Of a stretch of 64,000 nt of DNA, positions 53,204 to 62,091 are shown piece by piece; the stretch's first letter is position 1; every line of letters begins with the position of its first letter. The translations under genes were made by a program, and so were the position numbers. The DNA lies in the NCBI RefSeq assembly GCF_947502065.1, contig NZ_CANMYE010000012.1, positions 1-64,000 on the forward strand. Direction: 5' to 3'. The notes below the pieces were generated by a model, which was not told where the DNA came from, did not search any database, and saw nothing but the letters and a program-made list of their open reading frames with translations. Source of the stretch: an uncultured Pseudoteredinibacter sp. GTDB lineage: Bacteria; Pseudomonadota; Gammaproteobacteria; Pseudomonadales; Cellvibrionaceae.

Positions 53204-53554
53204 TTAAAATTCTAAGCCAGCTTCACGAGCAGCGTCAGCCAAAGCTTTAACGCGACCGTGATATTTAAAACCGCTACGGTCGAAAGCTACTTTTTCAACG
53301 CCAGCGGCTTTTGCACGCTCAGCGATCAAAGTGCCAACAGCTGCAGCTGATTCAGCGTTACCAGTTTTACCACCGCGCAAACTCTTATCAAGAGTAGAAG
53401 CGCTGGCCAAAACCTGGCCACCGTTACCGGCGATGATTTGTGCATAAATATGACGTGGTGAACGGTTAACACACAAACGTGTTTCACCTAACTCACGAAT
53501 TTTAGCGCGGGTGCGGCGTGCACGACGCAAACGAGATTGCTTTTTATCGCTCAT
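53204..53554 (-). CDS. rplR: Ribosomal protein uL18
   Basis: 116 residues, 5S rRNA binder. Basic N-terminus (KKQSRLRRARRTRAKI), RLCVNRSPRHIYAQII core and C-terminal FDRSGFKYHGRVKALADAAR are typical. In standard order between rplF and rpsE. Confidence 0.98.
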   Translation of the reverse strand: MSDKKQSRLRRARRTRAKIRELGETRLCVNRSPRHIYAQIIAGNGGQVLASASTLDKSLRGGKTGNAESAAAVGTLIAERAKAAGVEKVAFDRSGFKYHGRVKALADAAREAGLEF

Positions 53555-53564
53555 GACCTATGCC

Positions 53565-54098
53565 CTACTTTTTCTTAGCTTCTTTACGACGCACATACTC
53601 ATCGGCATAACGAACACCCTTACCTTTATAAGGCTCTGGTGGACGGAAGGCGCGAATTTCTGCGGCCGCCTGACCAAGCAATTGCTTGTCAGCGCTTTTC
53701 AGAACAATTTCTGTCTGACTTGGGGTCTCAGCTTTTACACCTTCTGGTAAGGTGTAAACAACAGGATGAGAAAAACCCAAAGTCAGGTCTACAGTGTTAC
53801 CCGCTGCTTTTGCACGATAACCAACACCGTTAAGAATAAGCTTCTTCTCGAAGCCCTGGCTTGCGCCAATAACCATGTTGTTAATCAATGCACGGGTAGT
53901 GCCCGCTAATGCGCGGGACTGCTTGGCGCTGTCACGACCAGCGAAGCTTAACTTGGAATCATCCAATTTAACTTCAACCTTATCGTGAACGCTTAGCGCC
54001 AAAGTACCGTTGCTGCCTTTAACAGTGATGTCTTGACCTTTAAGGTCGACAGTCACGCCAGCAGGTACTTCAACCGGACTATTTGCAACTCGTGACAT
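53565..54098 (-). CDS. rplF: Ribosomal protein uL6
   Basis: 177 residues with two similar domains, near the sarcin-ricin loop. Start SRVANSPVEVPAGV, centre INNMVIGASQGFEKKLILNG and the C-terminal RPPEPYKGKGVRYADEYVRR are conserved. Confidence 0.98.
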   Translation of the reverse strand: MSRVANSPVEVPAGVTVDLKGQDITVKGSNGTLALSVHDKVEVKLDDSKLSFAGRDSAKQSRALAGTTRALINNMVIGASQGFEKKLILNGVGYRAKAAGNTVDLTLGFSHPVVYTLPEGVKAETPSQTEIVLKSADKQLLGQAAAEIRAFRPPEPYKGKGVRYADEYVRRKEAKKK

Positions 54099-54133
54099 TA
54101 CGATTTCCTATAAAACTTTTAAAAAAAGTTAAA

Positions 54134-54526
54134 TTAAAATACGGTGCAAAGAACTTCACCACCAATGCCTTGGGCACGGGCAGCACGATCGCTCATAACA
54201 CCTTTACTGGTAGAAACAATAGCGACACCCAAACCACCGCGTACGGTTGGCAGGCCATCTTTACCAGCGTAGTTACGTAAGCCTGGACGGCTTACACGGT
54301 CAAGCTCAGCAATAACTGGCTTGCCCTCAAAGTACTTCAGCTCAACAGTTAGCTCAGGCTTAGCGCCCTCTGCAACACTGTAACCGCTGATGTAACCTTC
54401 GTTTTCTAAAACTTGTGCAACACTAACCTTCAACTTAGAAGAAGGCATGGTTACCTCAGTTTTTGCAGCTTGCTGACCGTTACGAATGCGGGTCAACATA
54501 TCTGCTAAAGGATCTTGCATGCTCAT
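54134..54526 (-). CDS. rpsH: Ribosomal protein uS8
   Basis: 130 residues, 16S rRNA binder; in E. coli S8 represses the spc operon by binding mRNA near rplE. DPLADMLTRIRNGQ start and STSKGVMSDRAARAQGIGGE end are typical. Confidence 0.98.
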   Translation of the reverse strand: MSMQDPLADMLTRIRNGQQAAKTEVTMPSSKLKVSVAQVLENEGYISGYSVAEGAKPELTVELKYFEGKPVIAELDRVSRPGLRNYAGKDGLPTVRGGLGVAIVSTSKGVMSDRAARAQGIGGEVLCTVF

Positions 54527-54557
54527 CGGAATCTGCTCCTAGGTTCAGCGATCTAAA

Positions 54558-54863
54558 TTACCAGCTGGCCTTAACCAAGCCAGGTACATCACCGCGCATG
54601 GCAGCTTCACGTAACTTGTTACGACACAGGCCAAACTTGCGGTAAACCGCGTGTGGGCGACCGGTTACGCGACAGCGACGTTGCTGACGAGCTGGGCTCG
54701 CATCACGTGGCAACTTCTGCAGCTTAACCTGGGCTTCCCAAAGCTCTTCTTCTGAGCTCTCTGGGTTGGCGATGATCGCTTTTAGCTCCGCACGCTTAGC
54801 TGCGTACTTTGCCACTGTAGCTGCACGCTTAGCTTCACGTGCAATCATAGATTTCTTAGCCAT
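54558..54863 (-). CDS. rpsN: Ribosomal protein uS14
   Basis: 101 residues, the long zinc-free form: only single Cys residues at RRCRVTGRP and GLCRNK, no CxxC pairs. The C-terminal GDVPGLVKASW is conserved. Small-subunit head protein. Confidence 0.98.
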   Translation of the reverse strand: MAKKSMIAREAKRAATVAKYAAKRAELKAIIANPESSEEELWEAQVKLQKLPRDASPARQQRRCRVTGRPHAVYRKFGLCRNKLREAAMRGDVPGLVKASW

Positions 54864-54872
54864 GACTCTACC

Positions 54873-55412
54873 CTAGCCTTTGAAAGGAAAGTTGAAGGCT
54901 TTCAACAGTGCGCGACCTTCTTCGTCGGTGCGAGCACTGGTGGTGATGCAAATATCTAAACCACGTAGCTTGTCTACTTTATCGTAGTCAATCTCAGGGA
55001 AGATAATTTGCTCGTTCACGCCCATGGAAAAATTACCACGACCATCAAACTGCTTAGGACTGATGCCGCGGAAGTCACGGATACGTGGGATAGCAATAGA
55101 AACCAAGCGCTCTAGGAATTCGTACATACGATCCTGACGCAAGGTTACTTTACAGCCTACCGGCCATCCTTCACGAACCTTGAAACCAGCAATAGATTTA
55201 CGAGCTTTGGTAACAACAACTTTCTGACCAGAGATTTTCTCTAGATCAGCAACTGCGTTTTCCAAAACCTTTTTGTCGCCAATAGCTTCACCAACACCCA
55301 TATTGACGGTGATTTTGGTGATGCGCGGCACTTCCATCACGTTTGCCAAACCTAGCTCTTCTTTAAGCTGGGCAGCAATTTCGCTCTGGTAAAGTTCTTT
55401 CAACTTAGCCAT
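54873..55412 (-). CDS. rplE: Ribosomal protein uL5
   Basis: 179 residues, binds 5S rRNA and contacts P-site tRNA. Motifs ITVNMGVGEA, VTKARKSIAGFKVREG and RGISPKQFDGRGNFSMG are intact. Between rplX and rpsN. Confidence 0.98.
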   Translation of the reverse strand: MAKLKELYQSEIAAQLKEELGLANVMEVPRITKITVNMGVGEAIGDKKVLENAVADLEKISGQKVVVTKARKSIAGFKVREGWPVGCKVTLRQDRMYEFLERLVSIAIPRIRDFRGISPKQFDGRGNFSMGVNEQIIFPEIDYDKVDKLRGLDICITTSARTDEEGRALLKAFNFPFKG

Positions 55413-55439
55413 TTTACTCTTACCGTTTTACCGTCTGCT

Positions 55440-55757
55440 TTATGCGTCTACGGCTTCGCCGTTGGATTTGAAGATGCGAATTTTATTTCCATCTTCAAGG
55501 ATTTTAAAACCAACCCGATCAGCTTTCTGGGTAGCTGGGTTGAATATCGCTACGTTAGAAGCCTGAATAGGGGCCTCCTTCTCAACGATACCGCCCGCAA
55601 CACCTGCTTGTGGGTTTGGCTTCTGGTGCTTCTTAACAATCTGCACACCGGATACGATTAGGCGATCGTCTTGCAAAACCTTAACGACTTTGCCTCGCTT
55701 GCCCTTGTCGCGGCCAGCGATAACAATCACTTCATCTTCACGTTTAATCTTACGCAT
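55440..55757 (-). CDS. rplX: Ribosomal protein uL24
   Basis: 105 residues, assembly-initiating large-subunit protein with an N-terminal KOW motif (VIAGRDKGKRGKVVKVL) and the QIVKKHQKPNPQAG stretch. Between rplN and rplE. Confidence 0.98.
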   Translation of the reverse strand: MRKIKREDEVIVIAGRDKGKRGKVVKVLQDDRLIVSGVQIVKKHQKPNPQAGVAGGIVEKEAPIQASNVAIFNPATQKADRVGFKILEDGNKIRIFKSNGEAVDA

Positions 55758-55790
55758 TACCCTGTCCTCAATACCTAGCTTGTCGTACCG

Positions 55791-56159
55791 TTACAGTACT
55801 TCAGGAGCCAGAGAGATGATTTTCATGAACTTCTCACCACGGAGCTCGCGAGTTACAGGGCCGAAGATACGAGTACCCACTGGAGCATCACTGGCATTCA
55901 GTAATACAGCAGCATTGTCATCGAACTTGATCAGAGAACCGTCAGGGCGACGAACACCTTTTTTGGTGCGTACCACAACAGCCTTCATGACCTGGCCTTT
56001 CTTTACCTTACCGCGAGGTATGGCTTCTTTTACCGTTACCTTAATGATATCGCCAACAGACGCGTAACGACGGTGAGAACCGCCCAACACTTTGATGCAC
56101 ATTACACGGCGAGCACCACTGTTATCAGCGACATCTAAGTAAGATTCTGTTTGAATCAT
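55791..56159 (-). CDS. rplN: Ribosomal protein uL14
   Basis: 122 residues, large-subunit interface protein. MIQTESYLDVADNSGARRVM start and DNAAVLLNASDAPVGTRIFG are conserved. It is the usual first gene of the spc operon, although the gap from rpsQ is only 35 bases here. Confidence 0.98.
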   Translation of the reverse strand: MIQTESYLDVADNSGARRVMCIKVLGGSHRRYASVGDIIKVTVKEAIPRGKVKKGQVMKAVVVRTKKGVRRPDGSLIKFDDNAAVLLNASDAPVGTRIFGPVTRELRGEKFMKIISLAPEVL

Positions 56160-56194
56160 CGTTCGTCTCCGAAACTCTAATGCACACTACTGAA

Positions 56195-56461
56195 TTAAAT
56201 TTCAGCAGCGCGCTCTTCGATTTTAACCAGAGCCCAAGACTTAGTCTTTGACAAAGGACGAGACTCAGAGATGGTTACAACATCACCCATCTTGCACTCG
56301 TTCTGTTCGTCGTGGGCCTTCAGCTTAGATGACTTACTAACATACTTGCCGTAAATCGGGTGCTTAACGCGGCGCTCAATAAGAACAGTAATGGTTTTAT
56401 CCATCTTGTTACTTACAACTTTACCAGTCAGCGTGCGTACCAACTTTTCTGCTTCTGCCAT
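56195..56461 (-). CDS. rpsQ: Ribosomal protein uS17
   Basis: 88 residues, OB-fold 16S rRNA binder (TGKVVSNKMDKTITVLIERR, HDEQNECKMGDVVTISESRP). It starts 2 bases after rpmC. Last gene of the S10 operon part. Confidence 0.98.
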   Translation of the reverse strand: MAEAEKLVRTLTGKVVSNKMDKTITVLIERRVKHPIYGKYVSKSSKLKAHDEQNECKMGDVVTISESRPLSKTKSWALVKIEERAAEI

Positions 56462-56463
56462 GG

Positions 56464-56655
56464 TTAGTTACCTGCCTTTTCGTTCAGCACTGTCTTGATG
56501 CGAGCAATGTCTTTACGAGTCTGGCGAATCAAATGAGTCTGATTCAGCTGACCAGTAGAGGCTTGCATACGCAGTTTAAATTGCGCTTGCAGTTGAGAAA
56601 GCAACTCTTGGTTCAGCTCTTCAACTGATTTTTCGCGGAGTTCTTGAGCTTTCAT
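56464..56655 (-). CDS. rpmC: Ribosomal protein uL29
   Basis: 63 residues, two-helix protein beside the peptide exit that helps dock trigger factor (MKAQELREKSVEELNQELL, IRQTRKDIARIKTVL). Its ATG overlaps the rplP stop by one base. Confidence 0.97.
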   Translation of the reverse strand: MKAQELREKSVEELNQELLSQLQAQFKLRMQASTGQLNQTHLIRQTRKDIARIKTVLNEKAGN

Positions 56656-57068
56656 TACATCACCGAACGTTTAACGAAGGTTGTACTTACTGGCAGCTTA
56701 CGAGCAGCCAACTCAAATGCTTCGCGGGCCAATTCTTCAGAAACGCCTTCCATTTCATAAAGAACTTTACCCGGCTGGATCTGAGCTACCCAGTATTCAA
56801 CATTACCCTTACCTTTACCTTGACGAACTTCCAAAGGCTTTTCAGTAATAGGCTTGTCTGGGAATACTCGAATCCAAATTTTACCGCCACGTTTAATGTG
56901 ACGAGTCATCGCACGACGAGCCGCTTCAATCTGACGGGCTGTGATACGACCACGGCCTACAGCTTTCAGAGCGAATTCGCCGAAGCTCACTTTAGAACCG
57001 CGATGCGCTAAACCGCGATTGCGGCCTTTTTGCATTTTGCGGAACTTTGTACGCTTTGGTTGCAACAT
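56655..57068 (-). CDS. rplP: Ribosomal protein uL16
   Basis: 137 residues, late-assembling protein near the A-site tRNA elbow. MLQPKRTKFRKMQKGRNRGL start and GRITARQIEAARRAMTRHIK are conserved, as is the arginine near position 81 region (VRQGKGKGNVEYW). Confidence 0.98.
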   Translation of the reverse strand: MLQPKRTKFRKMQKGRNRGLAHRGSKVSFGEFALKAVGRGRITARQIEAARRAMTRHIKRGGKIWIRVFPDKPITEKPLEVRQGKGKGNVEYWVAQIQPGKVLYEMEGVSEELAREAFELAARKLPVSTTFVKRSVM

Positions 57069-57080
57069 GTGGCGTACCCC

Positions 57081-57770
57081 TTACTTAGAATTTTTCTTCT
57101 TCGGTGCAGGCTTTTTGGTTTCAGCTTGCGCTTCTTCCATATCGCCAATCACTTCACCTTTGAAGATCCAAACTTTGACACCAATGATGCCGTAAGTTGT
57201 GGCCGCTTCAGCAGTTGCGTAGTCGATATCGGCACGTAAAGTGTGTAGAGGTACACGACCTTCACGATACCACTCGCTACGAGCGATCTCAGCACCACCA
57301 AGACGACCACCAACCTGAATCTTGATACCTTCAGCACCCTGGCGCATAGCGTTTTGCACAGCACGCTTCATAGCGCGACGGAACATCACACGACGCTCCA
57401 ATTGCTGTGCAACACCTTGGGCTACCAGAGTCGCATCCAGATCAGGCTTGCGAATCTCTTCGATGTTAATGTGAACAGGAACACCCATCTCTTTGCTCAC
57501 AGCGGTGCGAAGTTTTTCAACGTCTTCACCTTTCTTACCAATCACAATACCTGGACGGGCAGTGTGAATAGTAATGCGAGCTGTGTTAGCAGGGCGCTCG
57601 ATGTCTACACGGCTAACAGATGCGTTTGCCAATTCTTTTTGAATGTACGCACGTACTTTCAAGTCGGTATTCAGCTTGTCTGCATACTCATCGCTGCCAG
57701 CATACCAAGTAGAGGTGTGCTTCTTAACGATGCCCAGACGAATACCTGTCGGATGTACTTTCTGACCCAT
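57081..57770 (-). CDS. rpsC: Ribosomal protein uS3
   Basis: 229 residues, mRNA-entry protein with a KH domain (GIVIGKKGEDVEKLR) and a C-terminal domain (MRQGAEGIKIQVGGRLGGAE). Basic tail APKKKNSK. Between rplV and rplP. Confidence 0.98.
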   Translation of the reverse strand: MGQKVHPTGIRLGIVKKHTSTWYAGSDEYADKLNTDLKVRAYIQKELANASVSRVDIERPANTARITIHTARPGIVIGKKGEDVEKLRTAVSKEMGVPVHINIEEIRKPDLDATLVAQGVAQQLERRVMFRRAMKRAVQNAMRQGAEGIKIQVGGRLGGAEIARSEWYREGRVPLHTLRADIDYATAEAATTYGIIGVKVWIFKGEVIGDMEEAQAETKKPAPKKKNSK

Positions 57771-57783
57771 AACGTCTGTTCTC

Positions 57784-58116
57784 TTAACTGTCGGCGACTT
57801 TAACGGTGATGTGACAAGAACGCTTTAAAATGCGATCTGCACGACCTTTCGCACGTGGCTTGATACGCTTCATTGTTAAGCCTTCGTCTACAAAAATTGT
57901 AGAAACTTTCAGCTCATCAACATCCGCACCTTCGTTGTGCTCAGCGTTTGCAATTGCAGACTCAAGCACTTTCTTGATAATTTCGGCACCTTTCTTCGGG
58001 CTGAAAGCCAAGATGTCTAGAGCTTCTTCAACGTGCTTACCACGGATCTGATTTGCTACTAGACGCGCTTTCTGAGCCGACAAACGAGCACCGCGCAATT
58101 TTGCTGCTACTTCCAT
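57784..58116 (-). CDS. rplV: Ribosomal protein uL22
   Basis: 110 residues, lines the peptide exit tunnel with its long hairpin (FVDEGLTMKRIKPRAKGRADRI region). I prefer ATG 58116 (MEVAAKLRGARLSAQKARLV): AGAGGT then lies at normal distance, and 110 residues matches Pseudomonas L22. ATG 58122 is also in frame. Confidence 0.97.
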   Translation of the reverse strand: MEVAAKLRGARLSAQKARLVANQIRGKHVEEALDILAFSPKKGAEIIKKVLESAIANAEHNEGADVDELKVSTIFVDEGLTMKRIKPRAKGRADRILKRSCHITVKVADS

Positions 58117-58129
58117 TGTCATTTACCTC

Positions 58130-58408
58130 TTAGCGCTTCTTGGCTTTCTTGTCTGCGATGTGGCCGCGGTAAGTGCGGCTCGCAGCGAATTCGCCCAGCT
58201 TGTGACCTACCATTTCTTCATTAACAAGAACTGGCACATGCTGACGACCGTTATGCACAGCGATGGTCAAACCAACCATTTCCGGCATGATCATTGAACG
58301 ACGAGACCAGGTTTTAATTGGACGCCGATCATTTTTTTCGATCGCTGTTTCGACCTTCTTAATCAAGTGAAGATCGATGAAAGGACCTTTTTTCAGTGAA
58401 CGTGGCAC
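58130..58408 (-). CDS. rpsS: Ribosomal protein uS19
   Basis: 92 residues, small-subunit head protein paired with S13. PRSLKKGPFIDLHLIKKVE start, RRSMIMPEMVGLTIAVHNGR centre and HKLGEFAASRTYRGH end are typical. Confidence 0.98.
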   Translation of the reverse strand: MPRSLKKGPFIDLHLIKKVETAIEKNDRRPIKTWSRRSMIMPEMVGLTIAVHNGRQHVPVLVNEEMVGHKLGEFAASRTYRGHIADKKAKKR

Positions 58409-58444
58409 TGTTCTTTCCTCTTTCAGCTACTTACTTAGACAAGA

Positions 58445-59272
58445 TTATTTCTTGCCACGACGGCGTACAATCATCTTATCGGTACGCTTGTTCTTACGGG
58501 TCTTATAACCCTTAGTAGGCGTACCCCAAGGTGACACCGGATGACGACCGCCAGAAGTACGACCTTCACCACCACCGTGCGGGTGATCTACCGGGTTCAT
58601 CGCCACACCGCGGACGGTAGGACGAACACCACGCCAGCGAGAAGCACCTGCTTTACCCAGAGAGCGCAAGCTGTGCTCACTGTTAGATACTTCACCCAAG
58701 GTCGCGCGACACTCAGATAGAACCTTACGCATCTCACCACTACGTAAACGTAGAGTTGCATAAGCGCCATCACGAGCAACCAGCTGAGCCGAGGTACCTG
58801 CAGAACGAGCGATTTGAGCACCTTTACCAGGCTTCAACTCGATGCAGTGAACAACAGAACCTACTGGAATATTACGCAGTGGCAAAGTGTTACCTGGCTT
58901 GATTGGCGCCGCGTCACCAGACACGATTTCCGCACCAGCGCTAACACCTTTAGGAGCGATAATGTAGCGGCGCTCACCGTCAGCGTAACAAACCAAAGCG
59001 ATATTAGCGCTACGGTTTGGATCATACTCAAGACGCTCAACTTTGGCTGGAATGCCATCTTTGTTGCGCTTGAAGTCGATCAAACGATAGTGTTGCTTGT
59101 GACCACCACCAATATGACGAGTCGTAATACGACCGTTATTGTTGCGACCACCAGACTTAGACTTCTTCTCTAGCAGAGGCGCGTAAGGAGCACCTTTGTG
59201 CAGCTCAGGATTGACGACACTAACAACGTGACGACGACCTGGAGAAGTAGGCTTACGTTTTACAATAGCCAT
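58445..59272 (-). CDS. rplB: Ribosomal protein uL2
   Basis: 275 residues, needed for subunit joining and peptidyl-transfer centre structure. The conserved NPVDHPHGGGEGRTSGG stretch with its essential histidine is intact near residue 225. Basic tail TRKNKRTDKMIVRRRGKK. Confidence 0.98.
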   Translation of the reverse strand: MAIVKRKPTSPGRRHVVSVVNPELHKGAPYAPLLEKKSKSGGRNNNGRITTRHIGGGHKQHYRLIDFKRNKDGIPAKVERLEYDPNRSANIALVCYADGERRYIIAPKGVSAGAEIVSGDAAPIKPGNTLPLRNIPVGSVVHCIELKPGKGAQIARSAGTSAQLVARDGAYATLRLRSGEMRKVLSECRATLGEVSNSEHSLRSLGKAGASRWRGVRPTVRGVAMNPVDHPHGGGEGRTSGGRHPVSPWGTPTKGYKTRKNKRTDKMIVRRRGKK

Positions 59273-59285
59273 CTCAACGTCTCCC

Positions 59286-59582
59286 TTACTCTGCTACGGC
59301 AAAGTCAATATCTTGACCTTGCTCTAGACGAACGTAAGCTTTTTTCCAATCGCTACGCTTGCCCATTCCGTGACGGGTACGCTTAGTTTTGCCCTTTACG
59401 TTCAAAACACGTACACCTTCAACTTTAACTTCAAAAAGCTGCTCAACTGCGGCTTTGATTTCAGCTTTAGTGGCGCAAGTAGTTACTTTAAAAACTACCT
59501 GGTTGGCGGCATCGCCAGCCATCGCCGCTTTTTCAGAAATCACTGGACCTAGCAGCACTTTATAAATGCGTTCCTGGCTCAT
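59286..59582 (-). CDS. rplW: Ribosomal protein uL23
   Basis: 98 residues, exit-tunnel docking site for trigger factor and SRP. LLGPVISEKAAM start and VKGKTKRTRHGMGKRSDWKK are typical. Its ATG overlaps the rplD stop by 4 bases. Confidence 0.98.
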   Translation of the reverse strand: MSQERIYKVLLGPVISEKAAMAGDAANQVVFKVTTCATKAEIKAAVEQLFEVKVEGVRVLNVKGKTKRTRHGMGKRSDWKKAYVRLEQGQDIDFAVAE

Positions 59583-60193
59583 CCCAATGTCTCCTCAAGC
59601 TTTTTCAGTGCAGCAACAGTTACTACAACCTTGTCAAAGCGGATCAAAGCTACTGGATCAACAGCTTGTGCATCGCGAACGTCAACTTTGTGCAAGTTGC
59701 GAGACGCCAAGTACAAGTTGGTATCGATCTCTTCAGTAACAATCAACGCTTCAGTCAAGTCGAACTGCTTCATTTTCGCTACCAGCTCTTTAGTCTTTGG
59801 CGCTTCAACAGCGAAAGACTCAACAACTACTAGGCGATCCTGACGATTCAACTCAGACAAGATGCAGCGCATCGCAGCGCGGTACATTTTCTTGTTCAGC
59901 TTTTGCTCGTGGTTACGAGGCTGAGCAGCAAATGTAACACCACCAGAGCGCCAGATTGGGCTACGGCTGGTACCAGCACGTGCACGACCTGTGCCCTTTT
60001 GACGCCAAGGTTTGGCGCCGCCACCAGAAACCGCAGAACGGTTCTTCTGGGCCTTAGTACCCTGACGAGCACCAGCCATAAAGGCTACTACCGCCTGGTG
60101 TACCAGGTCTTGATTAAATTCACGACCGAAAGCAACATCAGATACAGAAACTGTACCTTTAGCGCCTTCAGGTGTTGCAATATTTAATTCCAT
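59579..60193 (-). CDS. rplD: Ribosomal protein uL4
   Basis: 204 residues; in E. coli L4 also represses the S10 operon. Tunnel loop region KPWRQKGTGRARAGTSRSP is conserved. I prefer ATG 60193 (MELNIATPEG) because AGGGGG lies 8 bases upstream; ATG 60199 is in frame but too near. Overlaps rplW by 4 bases. Confidence 0.97.
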   Translation of the reverse strand: MELNIATPEGAKGTVSVSDVAFGREFNQDLVHQAVVAFMAGARQGTKAQKNRSAVSGGGAKPWRQKGTGRARAGTSRSPIWRSGGVTFAAQPRNHEQKLNKKMYRAAMRCILSELNRQDRLVVVESFAVEAPKTKELVAKMKQFDLTEALIVTEEIDTNLYLASRNLHKVDVRDAQAVDPVALIRFDKVVVTVAALKKLEETLG

Positions 60194-60213
60194 GGTCATC
60201 CCCCTAGGAAGCC

Positions 60214-60858
60214 TTAACCGTTGCTCTGCAGTTTCACAGCAGGACGTACAATCACGTCACCACCTGGAGCACCTGGAATAGCACCCTTAACTAACAGCAG
60301 ATTGCGCTCAGCATCAATGCGAACCACTTCTAGGTTCTGAACAGTTACCTGCTCGGAGCCCATGTGACCAGCCATTTTTTTGCCTTTGAACACACGTCCT
60401 GGGGTCTGACATTGACCAATTGAACCAGGAGCACGGTGGGAAATTGAGTTACCGTGAGTAGCATCTTGCATATGGAAATTCCAACGCTTAACACCACCTT
60501 GAAAACCTTTACCTTTAGAGGTACCGGTAACATCGATTTTTTGACCAGCTTCGAAAGCTTCTACGGTGATTTCACCACCAACTTCGAAAGCTTCTTCATT
60601 GTCGTTACGAAGCTCCCACAAACCACGACCCGCTTCAGCGTTAGCTTTAGCGAAGTGACCTGCAGCAGACTTAGCGACACGGGAGGCACGACGAGACCCT
60701 ACGGTTACTTGTACAGCGTTGTAACCGTCGGTTTCCACGTTCTTAACCTGGGTGATGCGATTGGGATCAACCTCAATCACAGAAACAGGGATGGAAACAC
60801 CATCTTCAGTAAAAATGCGAGTCATACCGCTTTTGCGGCCGACTAGACCAATCGTCAT
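60214..60858 (-). CDS. rplC: Ribosomal protein uL3
   Basis: 214 residues, assembly initiator near the peptidyl-transferase centre. SIGLVGRKSGMTRIF-like TIGLVGRKSGMTRIF start; the segment GSIGQCQTPGRVFKGKKMAG holds the glutamine methylated by PrmB in E. coli. It follows rpsJ after a 107-base gap that contains a hairpin. Confidence 0.98.
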   Translation of the reverse strand: MTIGLVGRKSGMTRIFTEDGVSIPVSVIEVDPNRITQVKNVETDGYNAVQVTVGSRRASRVAKSAAGHFAKANAEAGRGLWELRNDNEEAFEVGGEITVEAFEAGQKIDVTGTSKGKGFQGGVKRWNFHMQDATHGNSISHRAPGSIGQCQTPGRVFKGKKMAGHMGSEQVTVQNLEVVRIDAERNLLLVKGAIPGAPGGDVIVRPAVKLQSNG

Positions 60859-60924
60859 TTTGCTAACCTCTCAGTGTACGGGGCTTTTACCCGCTATGGC
60901 CGCCCATCTCAGAGCGTTACACAT

Positions 60925-60946
60925 ACCTAAGCATTGAGGCTTAGGT
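60925..60946 (-). other. Stem-loop between rpsJ and rplC
   Basis: ACCTAAGC ... GCTTAGGT, an 8-bp perfect stem with a 6-base loop in the 107-base gap. No T-run follows. Possible mRNA processing or translation-control element. Confidence 0.5.
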
Positions 60947-60965
60947 TTCGGCATTAATTAAATAA

Positions 60966-61277
60966 TTAACCGAGACTAATTTGAACCTCAACACCAGCAG
61001 CTAGATCTAGCTTCATAAGTGCATCAACAGTTTTCTCAGTCGGCTGAACAATATCCAACAAACGCTTATGTGTACGAATCTCATATTGATCACGCGCATC
61101 TTTGTTTACATGCGGAGAAACCAATACAGTGAAACGCTCCTTACGAGTCGGCAGCGGAATCGGACCCCGAACTTGTGCGCCAGTACGCTTTGCCGTCTCA
61201 ACTATCTCCTCAGTAGAAGCGTCGATGAGCTTGTGGTCGAAAGCCTTAAGGCGGATTCGAATTCGTTGATTCTGCAT
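60966..61277 (-). CDS. rpsJ: Ribosomal protein uS10 (NusE)
   Basis: 103 residues, small-subunit head protein that also serves in antitermination with NusB. MQNQRIRIRLKAFDHKLID and VRGPIPLPTRKERFTVL are conserved. ATG 61277 gives the standard length; a TTG at 61286 is in frame. First gene of the cluster, with a strong promoter at 61353-61381 and about a 70-base leader. No fusA/tuf genes precede it here. Confidence 0.98.
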   Translation of the reverse strand: MQNQRIRIRLKAFDHKLIDASTEEIVETAKRTGAQVRGPIPLPTRKERFTVLVSPHVNKDARDQYEIRTHKRLLDIVQPTEKTVDALMKLDLAAGVEVQISLG

Positions 61278-61352
61278 CTGAACCAAACTCCAAAATCGTT
61301 AATAAATTTACCCATTTTGCAAAGCCTTACGACCCTGAAAAATGGAAGCGGA

Positions 61353-61381
61353 ATTCTATAGACCCATTTCAAACTGGTCAA
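61353..61381 (-). promoter_or_regulatory. S10 operon promoter
   Basis: On the minus strand: TTGACC, a 17-base spacer, then TAGAAT. Near-consensus sigma-70 promoter, 76 bases upstream of rpsJ, with AT-rich sequence (TTAATTTTTTTAC) just upstream that could act as an UP element. Confidence 0.7.
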
Positions 61382-61527
61382 GCCTTATTTGTAAAAAAAT
61401 TAACCAGCACAGTAAACAAGCAAGCCCCACCCGTAGCAACACCCCCAAAACCCACACAAATTGCCCGGTAGCGCCTAAAGCCACATTCCTGCTAGACTGC
61501 CCCCAGTCAAATAATAAACCCATAAAA

Positions 61528-62091
61528 ATGACCAACAAAGCAAGCCGCATCAGCCAGGTATTCCAGAGCTATCGACAGAAGCTAGCCAGCAGAATCCGCC
61601 ACCTAGTCAAGCCCCAGGATATAGATGATATTATCCAGGACACCTTCGTGCGCTGCTACGAGGCAGAGCTCAAGCAAGAAATCGAATACCCCAAAACCTA
61701 TATGCTGCAGACTGTTCAGCGCCTAGCCATCAATCACAATCAGCGCTGGGACAATAGTCGCTGCCAACATATAGAGGATTTTGACGAGCCAATTGTCCAA
61801 CTATTAGCGCCGAGCGCCGAGCAGGACTTCGAGTCTAAAGAGCGTTTTTTGCAGTTTTGCCGCGCCGTAGAGCAACTACCCGATAGTTGCCGCAAAGCAT
61901 TCGTACTCAAAAAGGTCTATGGCTTAAGTCAAAAAGAAATTGCAGAATACCTACAACTCAGTGAAAGCACGATCGAGAAACATATTGCCAAAGGCATGCG
62001 CCTCTGCTTTACCTATATAAGGAATATTGAGCATCCTAGCAGCACCCAGGCAAACGCAACAAGTAAAGAGCAGAATACCGCAATACGATGA
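61528..62091 (+). CDS. FecI-like ECF sigma factor
   Basis: 187 residues. Region 2 (about 10-75; QDIDDIIQDTFVRCYEAE) and region 4 (about 115-170; LPDSCRKAFVLKKVYGLSQKEIAEYLQLSESTIEKHIAKG) of the iron-starvation ECF group. I choose ATG 61528; the longer frame from 61342 crosses the rpsJ promoter. No clear Shine-Dalgarno is seen. The stop overlaps the anti-sigma ATG (ATGA). It should transcribe the receptor gene downstream on receiving a signal from FecR. Confidence 0.92.
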   Translation: MTNKASRISQVFQSYRQKLASRIRHLVKPQDIDDIIQDTFVRCYEAELKQEIEYPKTYMLQTVQRLAINHNQRWDNSRCQHIEDFDEPIVQLLAPSAEQDFESKERFLQFCRAVEQLPDSCRKAFVLKKVYGLSQKEIAEYLQLSESTIEKHIAKGMRLCFTYIRNIEHPSSTQANATSKEQNTAIR

